Source: an uncultured Oceanisphaera sp. (GTDB taxonomy: Bacteria > Pseudomonadota > Gammaproteobacteria > Enterobacterales > Aeromonadaceae). Taken from it: 64,000 nt of DNA. The stretch is taken from NCBI RefSeq assembly GCF_947495715.1, contig NZ_CANLZU010000002.1, positions 1 to 64,000 on the forward strand, written 5' to 3'. The notes under the pieces were generated by a model that saw nothing but the letters and a program-made list of their open reading frames with translations, had not been told where the DNA came from and ran no database searches. The position numbers and the translations under genes were made by a program. This document shows, piece after piece, positions 7,926 through 17,088 of this stretch; the stretch's first letter is position 1; each line of letters opens with the position of its first letter.

Positions 7926-10646
7926 ATGAATGCCAGTTATTTTCTGTATTGGGGCAAGGCGAGTAAGGATGAAAAAGAGTCCGGAGCAGACTATCACTTG
8001 TTACCTTATCACTGCCTCGATGTGGCAGCGGTGGGCTGGTGGCTGCTGGATGAACACGATCCCCTGACCAGAAGTCTGGCTGCATTCCTCAATATTTCTC
8101 CCGCGCAATTGAGGTTGTTGTTTACCTTTTCATTGATGCTGCACGATCTTGGCAAGTTTGCATCGGCATTCCAGAATTTGGCTGACTTCCCAGATTCTCC
8201 GCTGGTTAACTATCAACCAAGGTTTGGCTATGACAGCCGTCAGGCCAGACACGACAGGCTGGGTTATTTTTTCTGGTTACAGGCCAGCCGAGGCAGACAT
8301 TTATCAGGCACCGAGCTTGGACTTAAACAAACCGAACTCACTCAAGCCAGCCCCGCTCTGGACAGTCTGAATGCCATGTTCGATGTGGTGTTTGGCCACC
8401 ATGGCTACCCCATTAACCGGAGCAACCAGCCGAGGGCGATGAAAGACTACTGTCATGAGTCAGATATCAGCGCCGCCTGTGATTTTATTCGCGATTGTGC
8501 AGCGTTGCTGCAAGCTGAGTGGCCGGAGCAGCAAATGGCTGATAAAGAGTGGCTGACGCGCTTTCGGCAGGTGAGCTGGCATTTATCCGGCCTGGCCATT
8601 TTAAGTGACTGGATTGGCTCCGATAGAAACCATTTCGAGTATCAAACCGGTGGTTACACGCTCGATGAGTATTGGTTGCTGGCAAAGGGCAAGGCCCGGC
8701 AGGCACTGGCGGCAACGGAGCTGAACCAGCCTGTGAGTGTACAGCCGTTTATCTCTGTCCAGTCCCATTTTGGCTTTGAACCCACTCCCTTGCAGGCATG
8801 GGCAGAGTCGGTGCCTCTGGCTGCCGGCCCTCAGTTATTCATTCTTGAAGACGTGACGGGCGCCGGTAAAACAGAGGCGGCACTGGCGCTGACCCACCGG
8901 TTGTTGCAGCAAGGTGAAGCCGATGGTTTTTATTTTGGCTTGCCTACCATGGCGACCTCCAATGCCATGTTCTCCCGCGTGGCCGATCACTATCTGCAAA
9001 TGTTATCGGTGCAAGGCAGCCGCCCCAGCATAGTGCTGGCCCATGGTGCCAGAGAAATGAACGAGCGATTTCAGGAAGCCTTGCTCCCTGCAGATAAAGC
9101 CGAAATTTCTTATGCACAAGGCGATGAGACCGCCAGTCTGTATTGCAATCAGTGGCTGGCAGACTCCCGCAAGAAAGCGCTGCTGGCAGCGGTGGGAGTA
9201 GGCACCATAGATCAGGCATTAATGGCAGTACTGCCACGCAAGCATCAGCCGCTACGGCTGATTGGCCTGCACCGGAAAGTGCTGATTTTTGATGAGGTGC
9301 ATGCGGCCGACACCTTCATGTTTGAATTACTGGATGACTTGTTACAGGTTCACCTGCGCCAGGGTGGCAGCGTTATTTTGCTGACGGCGACGTTGGCACA
9401 GCAACAACGGGAACGATTGTGCCGGATCTGGCAACAAGCTGGAGGTATTACTCCTTTGCAGTTACTGGAAAAAGATGATTTTCCCCTGGCCACACATATC
9501 AGCTGTGAGCAAGGCCTGAAAGAAACACCGGTTGCCAGCAGGAAGTCGGTCAGCCGGGATCTGAACGTTGCGTTTGTGCATAGTGAACAGGCTTGTGTCG
9601 AAAAAATTCTGAGCGCTCAAAGAAAAGGCCAGTGTGTGGTGTGGATCCGCAACTCGGTGGACGATGCCATTCGTGCCTATCAAATGCTCGCTGGGCAACT
9701 TGGATCTGATGAAGCACTGACGCTGTTTCACAGCCGATTTACCTTGAAAGATCGCAAGACGATAGAAAACAGGGTGCTGTCTATCTTCGGTAAACAGGGC
9801 GGTCAGGATGATCGGCAGGGGAAAATCCTGATCGCCACCCAGGTTTTCCAGGAAAGTCTCGATGCAGATACCGACCTGATGATCTCCGATCTCTGCCCTA
9901 TTGACGATCTTATTCAGCGAGCCGGCCGGCTTCATCGACACATTCGGGATAAAGGGGGGAACCGCACAGATAAAACGCAGGATGAGCGTTCGTCTCCTCT
10001 TTTGCTGGTTCATGCTCCCGAGTGGCAGGAGCAACCGAATGCTGACTGGCTGCTCAATCATTTGCCTAATACCGAACATGTTTATCGCTCTCCCGGCAGG
10101 CTCTGGTTGGGCATGCAGATATTGCGCAAACAGGGGGCGATCCGCATGCCGGGTGAGGCAAGGAAATTGATAGAAGCGGTTTATGACAAAACGGCATTTG
10201 AGCGTATGCCACCGGCGCTGCAGAAAAAGGAAGATCAATATTTTGGTGAAATGCGCGGCCAGGCAGCCCGGGCCAAGAGTCAGTTAATTGAGTGGAGCAA
10301 AGGTTACAACCAGAGCAGTGCCAAGGCCTGGCACGACGACAACATTGAGATCAGTACACGTTTTTCGGACAGAGAAACCGTTCAGGTACTGGTATTCAGA
10401 CTCGACTCTCAGGGCCGCCTCCAGTTATGGGCAGAAGGCGAGTCTTATGCCTTGCAGAACAGTGTGGTGAAGCTTGCCAAGCATCGCTTCGCCGACAAGC
10501 TGGCGGCCTTGCCCGGAAAGTTTGCCGCAGACTTTGAAAAGCTGACACAGCGCTATCCGCAGGCAAAATTTCTGCAGCCCTGGTTGCCTGATAGCGATCA
10601 GGGTTTTGGATACTGCGCTCAGCTGGGAGTGGTGGTGAAAGAGTAA
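7926..10646 (+). CDS. cas3: CRISPR-associated helicase/nuclease Cas3, type I-E
   Basis: Cas3 is recruited by target-bound Cascade and unwinds and degrades DNA. The 906-residue product begins MNASYFLYWGKAS, as in E. coli Cas3. An HD nuclease domain comes first (YHCLDVAAVG near residue 28, MLHDLGKFASAF near 71, FGHHGYP), then an SF2 helicase with Walker A TGAGKTEA, DEVHAAD and LLTATL, and motif VI DLIQRAGRLHRH. The frame opens 28 codons earlier, but the ATG at 7926 is preceded by AAAGGAAC and fits family length. Its stop codon lies inside a degenerate CRISPR repeat on the other strand (10641-10669). A gap of about 300 bp then separates it from the Cascade genes. Confidence 0.97.
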   Translation: MNASYFLYWGKASKDEKESGADYHLLPYHCLDVAAVGWWLLDEHDPLTRSLAAFLNISPAQLRLLFTFSLMLHDLGKFASAFQNLADFPDSPLVNYQPRFGYDSRQARHDRLGYFFWLQASRGRHLSGTELGLKQTELTQASPALDSLNAMFDVVFGHHGYPINRSNQPRAMKDYCHESDISAACDFIRDCAALLQAEWPEQQMADKEWLTRFRQVSWHLSGLAILSDWIGSDRNHFEYQTGGYTLDEYWLLAKGKARQALAATELNQPVSVQPFISVQSHFGFEPTPLQAWAESVPLAAGPQLFILEDVTGAGKTEAALALTHRLLQQGEADGFYFGLPTMATSNAMFSRVADHYLQMLSVQGSRPSIVLAHGAREMNERFQEALLPADKAEISYAQGDETASLYCNQWLADSRKKALLAAVGVGTIDQALMAVLPRKHQPLRLIGLHRKVLIFDEVHAADTFMFELLDDLLQVHLRQGGSVILLTATLAQQQRERLCRIWQQAGGITPLQLLEKDDFPLATHISCEQGLKETPVASRKSVSRDLNVAFVHSEQACVEKILSAQRKGQCVVWIRNSVDDAIRAYQMLAGQLGSDEALTLFHSRFTLKDRKTIENRVLSIFGKQGGQDDRQGKILIATQVFQESLDADTDLMISDLCPIDDLIQRAGRLHRHIRDKGGNRTDKTQDERSSPLLLVHAPEWQEQPNADWLLNHLPNTEHVYRSPGRLWLGMQILRKQGAIRMPGEARKLIEAVYDKTAFERMPPALQKKEDQYFGEMRGQAARAKSQLIEWSKGYNQSSAKAWHDDNIEISTRFSDRETVQVLVFRLDSQGRLQLWAEGESYALQNSVVKLAKHRFADKLAALPGKFAADFEKLTQRYPQAKFLQPWLPDSDQGFGYCAQLGVVVKE

Positions 10647-10730
10647 ATCCCCGCCGAAGCGGGGAACAGGATAGAACCGAGAGAACAGTCTCTCTCTAGA
10701 GGGGTTCATCTCCGGGTATCGGAGAAACAG
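10641..10730 (-). ncRNA. Candidate crRNA-like regulatory RNA: degenerate repeat, 32-nt pseudo-spacer, degenerate repeat
   Basis: Read on the minus strand, 10730-10702 matches the array repeat at 18 of 29 positions and 10669-10641 at 20 of 29, with no gaps. The interval between them (10701-10670) is exactly 32 nt, so the unit has the 61-nt period of the real array. The downstream pseudo-repeat keeps the CCCCGC/GCGGGG stem with a TTCG loop and the flanking GTT and GGGGAT. The upstream one keeps a hairpin (TCTCCG/CGGAGA) and an 8-nt handle ATGAACCC, against ATAAACCG in the array. Processing by Cas6e would give a crRNA-like guide. The pseudo-spacer matches the cse1 promoter. Known relatives in concept are the CreR/CreA guides of type I-B systems. 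Expression is inferred; I did not identify a convincing promoter, though TATAGT (minus strand, near 10790) could serve as a -10. Confidence 0.7.
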
Positions 10731-10783
10731 CGTGGAGAGTACGTGAGTTTGAGGAGCATCGCCAGATCTGAAAGAAAACTCCC

Positions 10784-10824
10784 AATAACTATAAAATTAC
10801 AGTTTCACTGTAGAGCTTTATAAT
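10784..10824 (+). promoter_or_regulatory. Promoter of the cse1-cas2 operon overlapping a predicted Cascade binding site
   Basis: A consensus -10 TATAAT lies at 10819-10824, with a weak -35 (TTACAG, 10797-10802) 16 bp upstream, pointing to a start near 10831 and a leader of about 113 nt before cse1. Directly upstream of the -10, CTT at 10816-10818 is the target-strand form of the AAG PAM. The minus-strand sequence from 10815 down to 10784 matches the pseudo-spacer at 19 of 32 positions, including 14 of the first 17. Cascade bound here would cover the -35 and the spacer region and so block transcription. Confidence 0.7.
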
Positions 10825-10943
10825 TTTGATCTTGGTGTTCAAGTGTGGTTTACTTGAGTCCAGTATCGAATCCATCAGATAGAGGTGGGCGTAATTGAGG
10901 CAGCGAGCTACTTCATATTTTACGACATTAAGGAGCAATATTA

Positions 10944-12536
10944 ATGAATCTGATAACCGCTCCCTGGCTGAGCTACCGGCTCAGGGATGGCAGCGAGCAG
11001 CAGTTGCCGCTGACTGCCATTGCCAACCCGAATGTAGTGGATTTTGCATCGTCAAGGGCCGACTTCCATGGTGCCGCTTACCAGTTTGCCATTGGCCTGT
11101 TACAGACAGCTCTGGCCCCGCAGGATAAAGATGACTGGCATGAGCAGTATCTGACGCCGCCCGATGAGGCCGAGCTGGCCGCCGCGTTCACCAAGGTGGA
11201 GCATGCCTTTGAGCTGGACGGAGACGGACCGCGCTTTATGCAGGATCTGGATTCGCTGGATGCCGCCAGTCCTGTTCCGGTTTCCGGCCTCTTGATAGAA
11301 GCACCGGGCGGCAACACCCTTAAGCTGAATACCGATCATTTCATTAAACGTGGCATTGCGGAAACGCTGTCACCAGAGATGGCGGCGCTGGCGCTGTTTA
11401 CCCTGCAAATCAATGCGCCATCGGGTGGCCAGGGTCACAGAACCGGCCTGCGAGGAGGTGGCCCGCTGACCACCCTGGTGCTGCCCCATGAAGACGATGC
11501 CAGCCTGTGGCAAAAATTGTGGCTGAACGTACAGAGCCGGGAATCCTGGACGTATAAAGACCCCGATTATCACAGTGCAGAGCTGTTCCCCTGGCTGGGA
11601 GAAACCCGCATCAGCAAGACCAAGGGCAGTGATATCTACGAGCACGATGTACATCCGCTTGCCATGTTCTGGGCCATGCCGCGACGAGTCCGATTGCTGT
11701 TTGAACAACAGGAAGGCACTTGCCAGTTAAGCCTTAAAGCGTGTACCACTGTTTGCCGGCAATATCGCACCAGCAATTACGGCAATAACTATGTGGGTAC
11801 CTGGCAGCATCCGCTGACCCATTACCGCTCTAACCCCAAAAAGCCGGATGAGGATTACTTATCCACCAAAGGGCAGCCCGGCGGAATTCAGTATAAGCAA
11901 TGGCACAGCCTCAGCTTTGTGGATACGGCGGAAGGCAGTCATCCAGCCCAGGTGGTACAGGACTTTCTTCTGCACAAGTCTGAGTATTTCGATGTTGACT
12001 GGGGAGAAGCCCCCAGATTGTGGGCCTTTGGATTCGATATGGACAATATGAAGGCCAGAGGCTGGTACAACAGCGAATTTCCGCTGATCCGGCTGGATCC
12101 CGAACTCAGAGATGAGTTGCTTCATGAAATCAAGGCCATGCAACGCCTGGCGCAAGAGGTGCTGTGGCACTGCCGGACCCAGATAAAGGCAGCCTGGTTT
12201 GATAAACCGGCCGATGCCAAAGGCGATACCAGCCACATCGACTTACAGTTCTGGCAGCGAACACAGCATGACTTTTTTCAGATGGTGGCAGCGCTGCTGA
12301 ATGCACCGGATGGCCGGTTAACACCGGAAGCCGCCGGCCGCTGGTTGTGGGCATTGTCCCGTCATGCCAAAACACTGTTTGACGATCTGGCACTGTCCAA
12401 TCTGTATCCCGACCGGGAAATGTATAAAAAAATCCGCGCTCGCCGTCAGCTCAGTGGCTGGCTGGCAGGCAGCAAACGTATCCGGCAATTCAGTCAGGAT
12501 TACCGACTCGACACCTTAACCAGGGAGCTGGCGTGA
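10944..12536 (+). CDS. casA: Cascade large subunit Cse1 (CasA, Cas8e)
   Basis: Cse1 recognises the PAM and recruits Cas3 in the type I-E Cascade complex. The 530-residue product begins MNLITAPWLSYRLRDG, a typical Cse1 N-terminus, and contains FHGAAYQFAIGLLQTALAP and INAPSGGQGHRTGLRGGGP (the loop region near residue 150-170), then a helical C-terminal bundle. AAGGAG at 10930-10935 sets the start. It is the first gene of the Cascade operon, after a long leader with its own promoter. Its TGA overlaps the start of cse2. Confidence 0.95.
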   Translation: MNLITAPWLSYRLRDGSEQQLPLTAIANPNVVDFASSRADFHGAAYQFAIGLLQTALAPQDKDDWHEQYLTPPDEAELAAAFTKVEHAFELDGDGPRFMQDLDSLDAASPVPVSGLLIEAPGGNTLKLNTDHFIKRGIAETLSPEMAALALFTLQINAPSGGQGHRTGLRGGGPLTTLVLPHEDDASLWQKLWLNVQSRESWTYKDPDYHSAELFPWLGETRISKTKGSDIYEHDVHPLAMFWAMPRRVRLLFEQQEGTCQLSLKACTTVCRQYRTSNYGNNYVGTWQHPLTHYRSNPKKPDEDYLSTKGQPGGIQYKQWHSLSFVDTAEGSHPAQVVQDFLLHKSEYFDVDWGEAPRLWAFGFDMDNMKARGWYNSEFPLIRLDPELRDELLHEIKAMQRLAQEVLWHCRTQIKAAWFDKPADAKGDTSHIDLQFWQRTQHDFFQMVAALLNAPDGRLTPEAAGRWLWALSRHAKTLFDDLALSNLYPDREMYKKIRARRQLSGWLAGSKRIRQFSQDYRLDTLTRELA

Positions 12537-13147
12537 TGACAGACACAGAGCAAGCCGTAACACCCAAAGCACTCTTTGCCGGCGAGGGCGCATTAATGCG
12601 CTGGTGGCAAGCCATGATGTTGACCGAGCAGGAGCTCAAAACATTGGATATTCGGCCCGCGCCCACCGTGTATCGTGCCGAGCTGAGACGGGCCGGCACA
12701 CCGGAAGCGGCCTTGATGACCCAGGGGTTCAGAGCCTTGTGGCTGGCGTTGCCGGCTTCGGCCCGGGAGCGAAAGCCCTGGAGCATGCTGGCATGGGCAG
12801 CCCTGGCGGGCGTGCTGAGTCATGTAAAGCAGCAGGATGGCAGCAAAAGCTTTGCGGCGTCACTGGGCAAAATTAACCCCGATATCGACAAACCCAACGT
12901 CAGTGAATTGCGCTTTCAGCAACTGCAGGGAGCGAGAACGCCGGAGGACTTTTACCGTCGTCTGCACCGGTTGATAAAGCAGGTAAACGGTAAAACCCAT
13001 GTGGCTTCTCTGGCCAGAGGCATACTCGACTGGTTTGATGAACATCACGGCCGGCAGGCACTGCGGCCCGATAAAAAAATCGCCGTACGCTGGGCAATGG
13101 ATTACTACCAGGCCGCCGAATCGGCGCTGGCAAAAAACAAGGATTAA
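12536..13147 (+). CDS. casB: Cascade small subunit Cse2 (CasB, Cas11)
   Basis: Cse2 forms the dimer along the Cascade belly that stabilises the R-loop. From ATG 12536 the protein has 203 residues, mostly helical, with the Cse2-type segment LRFQQLQGARTPEDFYRRL near residue 122. A GTG at 12533 would add one residue. The ATG shares a base with the cse1 TGA, so translation is coupled. Small subunits diverge strongly; the identity rests on both the motif and the invariant position between cse1 and cas7. Confidence 0.92.
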   Translation: MTDTEQAVTPKALFAGEGALMRWWQAMMLTEQELKTLDIRPAPTVYRAELRRAGTPEAALMTQGFRALWLALPASARERKPWSMLAWAALAGVLSHVKQQDGSKSFAASLGKINPDIDKPNVSELRFQQLQGARTPEDFYRRLHRLIKQVNGKTHVASLARGILDWFDEHHGRQALRPDKKIAVRWAMDYYQAAESALAKNKD

Positions 13148-13161
13148 ACAAGGAGATTATG

Positions 13162-14196
13162 ATGAGCAAATTTATTCAACTGCACCTGCTGACCTCTTAT
13201 GCCCCTTCCAACCTGAACCGCGATGATCTGGGCCGTCCTAAAACCGCCCGCATGGGCGGAACGGAGCGTTTAAGAGTCAGCTCACAGAGCCTGAAGCGTC
13301 ATTGGCGTACTTCCGATGTGTTTGAGCAAACCCTGGGTCAGCACATTGGCACCCGTACCAAACGACTGGGCGTGGAAGTATTTAATCAGCTGTGTGAGCT
13401 GGGCGTGTCTGAGAAGCAGGCCAAAACCTGGGCGATAGCCATTGCCGGTGTGTTTGGAAAAGGTAAAAAGGACAGCCTGGAAATTGAACAGCTTGCTCAT
13501 ATCAGCCCGGAAGAGCTGGCAGCCGTAGACGCCTTGGTGAAGACCCTGGCCGCAGAAAATCGCGTACCGGAAAAAGAAGATCTTGCCTTGTTGCGCAAAA
13601 ATGCCGCTGCAGCAGACATTGCCATGTTCGGCCGCATGCTGGCATCTTCCCCTGAGTTTAACTGTGAAGCAGCCTGCCAGGTTGCCCATGCCATCAGTGT
13701 GCATGGCGTTGCGGTAGAAGAAGATTATTTTACCGCCGTGGATGATCTGAACCGGGGCGATTCGGATCTTGGTGCGGCGCATATTGGTGAAGCGGCCTTT
13801 TCTGCTGCCTTGTTTTACAGCTATATCTGCATCGACAAAGAGCTGCTTGTCAGCAACCTGGGCGGGGATATCGAGCTCGCCAACAAGGCCATTACCGCAT
13901 TGGTAGAAGCCGCGGTGAAAGTGTCTCCGAAAGGCAAGCAGAACAGCTTTGCCTCCCGTGCTTATGCCTCTTATGTGCTGGCCGAAAAAGGCGCTCAGCA
14001 GCCACGGTCTTTGTCGGTCGCCTTTCTGAAGCCCATTATCGGTGAAAACCAGGCCGAAGACGCGGTTCAGGCACTGCAGCGCCAGGCTGAAAATTTTGAC
14101 AAGGTGTATGGAGCCTGTGCCGATGACCGCTACTCCGTCAATGCCCTGGAAGGTGAGGGCAGTTTTGAGCAGCTAAAAGCATTTGCCGCAGATTAA
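13162..14196 (+). CDS. casC: Cascade backbone subunit Cas7e (CasC, Cse4)
   Basis: Cas7e forms the six-subunit filament that holds the crRNA spacer. The protein begins MSKFIQLHLLTSYAPSNLNR, with DLGRPKTARMGGTERLRVSS and QSLKRHWRTS just after, the family signature. C-terminal PKGKQNSFASRAYASYVLAE is also characteristic. Two tandem ATGs exist (13159 and 13162); AGGAG at 13151-13155 favours the second, giving 344 residues. It lies 14 bp after cse2. Confidence 0.95.
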   Translation: MSKFIQLHLLTSYAPSNLNRDDLGRPKTARMGGTERLRVSSQSLKRHWRTSDVFEQTLGQHIGTRTKRLGVEVFNQLCELGVSEKQAKTWAIAIAGVFGKGKKDSLEIEQLAHISPEELAAVDALVKTLAAENRVPEKEDLALLRKNAAAADIAMFGRMLASSPEFNCEAACQVAHAISVHGVAVEEDYFTAVDDLNRGDSDLGAAHIGEAAFSAALFYSYICIDKELLVSNLGGDIELANKAITALVEAAVKVSPKGKQNSFASRAYASYVLAEKGAQQPRSLSVAFLKPIIGENQAEDAVQALQRQAENFDKVYGACADDRYSVNALEGEGSFEQLKAFAAD

Positions 14197-14205
14197 GGAG
14201 GCATT

Positions 14206-14940
14206 ATGCAATATCTGGTTTTTCGGCTTTATGGTCCCATGGCCAGCTGGGGTGAAGCCGCCGTGGGCGGAGACAGGCCTTCGGGCCTGACTCCCGGTCG
14301 CTCTGCGGTACTGGGGCTGCTTGGTGCCGCGCTGGGTATTAAACGGGACGAGGTGAGCCGGCTTGACGCGCTGCGGGCTGCGGTGGGGGTTGCCGTTAAG
14401 GCTTATTCCTGCGGCAGCTTGATGCGGGACTATCATACCGCTCAGGTACCTTCACAGGACAAGAAGCGCACATTTTACAGCCGGAAAGATGAGCTGAGTA
14501 TTGACAAAGAGAAGCTGAATACGGTGTTGTCCAGCCGTGATTATCGCAGTGATGGCTATTGGGTGGTGGCAGTGTGGTTATGGCAGCAAAGCGAATTTAC
14601 GCTTGAAAAGCTTGAGGCTGCATTAAAACAACCGGTATTCACGCCGTATCTTGGGCGCAAGGCCTGCCCGCTGGCCGTTCCGGTAACGCCTCAATTGGTG
14701 GAAGCAGGGTTAAAAGAAACGCTCGATACATCATTCCCGCCGATTTTATTCAGCCATGAGCAGGATCGGCGCTGGCTTGGTCTGGGTAATACCGTCACTT
14801 ATCTGTGGCAGGGAGCAGCCGATGACTTGGGCGAATATGAAGGTATGCAGAGCAGCCAAGTATGGGATGAGCCGATAAGTCGGGAACCCTGGCAGTTTTC
14901 GGCACGGCAGGTGCATCAGCTGACTCTGGTGGAGGAATAA
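14206..14940 (+). CDS. casD: Cascade subunit Cas5e (CasD)
   Basis: Cas5e caps the 5' handle of the crRNA. The 244-residue protein opens with LVFRLYGPMASWGEAAVGGD, where the Cas5 pattern of a beta strand followed by GPxxSWG is plain, followed by RPSGLTPGRSAVLGLLGAALG and then a tail with YHTAQVPS. AAGGAGG precedes the ATG. It is 9 bp after cas7 and 1 bp before cas6e. Confidence 0.95.
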   Translation: MQYLVFRLYGPMASWGEAAVGGDRPSGLTPGRSAVLGLLGAALGIKRDEVSRLDALRAAVGVAVKAYSCGSLMRDYHTAQVPSQDKKRTFYSRKDELSIDKEKLNTVLSSRDYRSDGYWVVAVWLWQQSEFTLEKLEAALKQPVFTPYLGRKACPLAVPVTPQLVEAGLKETLDTSFPPILFSHEQDRRWLGLGNTVTYLWQGAADDLGEYEGMQSSQVWDEPISREPWQFSARQVHQLTLVEE

Positions 14941-14941
14941 C

Positions 14942-15763
14942 ATGTATCTATCCCGTGTAACCCTGGCTGATGCACCATCGGCCAGAGATGAATTGATTAA
15001 GTCCATGCACAAAGGAGTGTATGGCTATCACCAGTTGCTGTGGCGTCTTTTCACTCAGCAAAGTGAGCGCAGCTTTTTATTTCGTCACGAGCAGAGTGAT
15101 GGTCGCCTGGTACCTCAGGGAGAGCCTGTTTTTTATGTGCTTTCCCGCGAGCAGCCTGATAATGCCGAGCAGCTGTTTCAGGTGGAAAGCCGGCCATTTT
15201 TACCCCAGCTCACGTCAGGAGATCAACTCGGCTTTCAGATCAGGGTAAACCCGACGGTGTGCCGTAACGGAAAACGGCATGATGTCTTGATGGATGCTCA
15301 GCAGAAATGGCTGTATCAAGAAGCACAGTTGCTGGCGTTGCCCACTGAGGGCACCAAAAAAAACCTGACGCACCGGTTGCTGGATATGGCAACAGATGAA
15401 GATATTCGGCGCTGGAATACAGTGATTGAAAGCGGTCGCTATTGCGACGAGCTGGAAGCAAGATTAGGCAGAAGCTCAGCACTCGAACTGGCGTTAAAAA
15501 CCATTTCCGGGCAGGCGTTATTGGCCTGGTGGCAGCAGCGTAGCCAACAAATCGGTATTCAGTGCTCGGATGATGCCGTGCAGGCCGATGGGTATTTGCA
15601 GCACCATATCAAAGGGAAGGGGGTCGGTGCCATGTTCAGCTCGATTAACCTCAGCGGCACTCTTACCGTAGATAACCCGGATGTCTTTGTGGAAGGCCTT
15701 GCCCAAGGTATTGGTCGTTCCAAAGCTTTCGGCTGCGGGCTCATGTTAATCCGAAGGATTTGA
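14942..15763 (+). CDS. casE: CRISPR RNA endonuclease Cas6e (CasE, Cse3)
   Basis: Cas6e cuts pre-crRNA at the base of each repeat hairpin and stays bound to the 3' stem. The 273-residue protein begins MYLSRVTL and contains KGVYGYHQLLWRLF, whose histidine (about residue 29) corresponds to the catalytic one of E. coli CasE. It ends with the glycine-rich RNA-binding loop GIGRSKAFGCGLMLIR. It follows cas5 by 1 bp. The same enzyme would be expected to process the crRNA-like RNA at 10641-10730. Confidence 0.95.
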   Translation: MYLSRVTLADAPSARDELIKSMHKGVYGYHQLLWRLFTQQSERSFLFRHEQSDGRLVPQGEPVFYVLSREQPDNAEQLFQVESRPFLPQLTSGDQLGFQIRVNPTVCRNGKRHDVLMDAQQKWLYQEAQLLALPTEGTKKNLTHRLLDMATDEDIRRWNTVIESGRYCDELEARLGRSSALELALKTISGQALLAWWQQRSQQIGIQCSDDAVQADGYLQHHIKGKGVGAMFSSINLSGTLTVDNPDVFVEGLAQGIGRSKAFGCGLMLIRRI

Positions 15764-15790
15764 TTCGCGGCACTTTCAGGGAGCTGATGC

Positions 15791-17004
<1,214 letters not shown>

Positions 17005-17088
17005 GTTATGGATCTTTAACAACCCGGAATAGTTGGTGACTTTTTCTTGTCTGGAAAAAGCCATCTAAATCAGTAATATACGTTTAGA
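17005..17088 (+). promoter_or_regulatory. CRISPR leader
   Basis: This AT-rich stretch of 84 bp lies between the cas2 stop and repeat 1. It is the leader side because the degenerate repeat is at the opposite end and because the repeat strand matches E. coli orientation. CTTTTTC and GGAAAAAG (17038-17067 region) can pair. I could not identify a convincing IHF site or promoter by eye. Confidence 0.75.

Noticed and set aside
10647-10667. Simple rho-independent terminator after cas3
   Set aside because: The stem is not followed by a T run, and the match to the CRISPR repeat extends beyond the stem on both sides.
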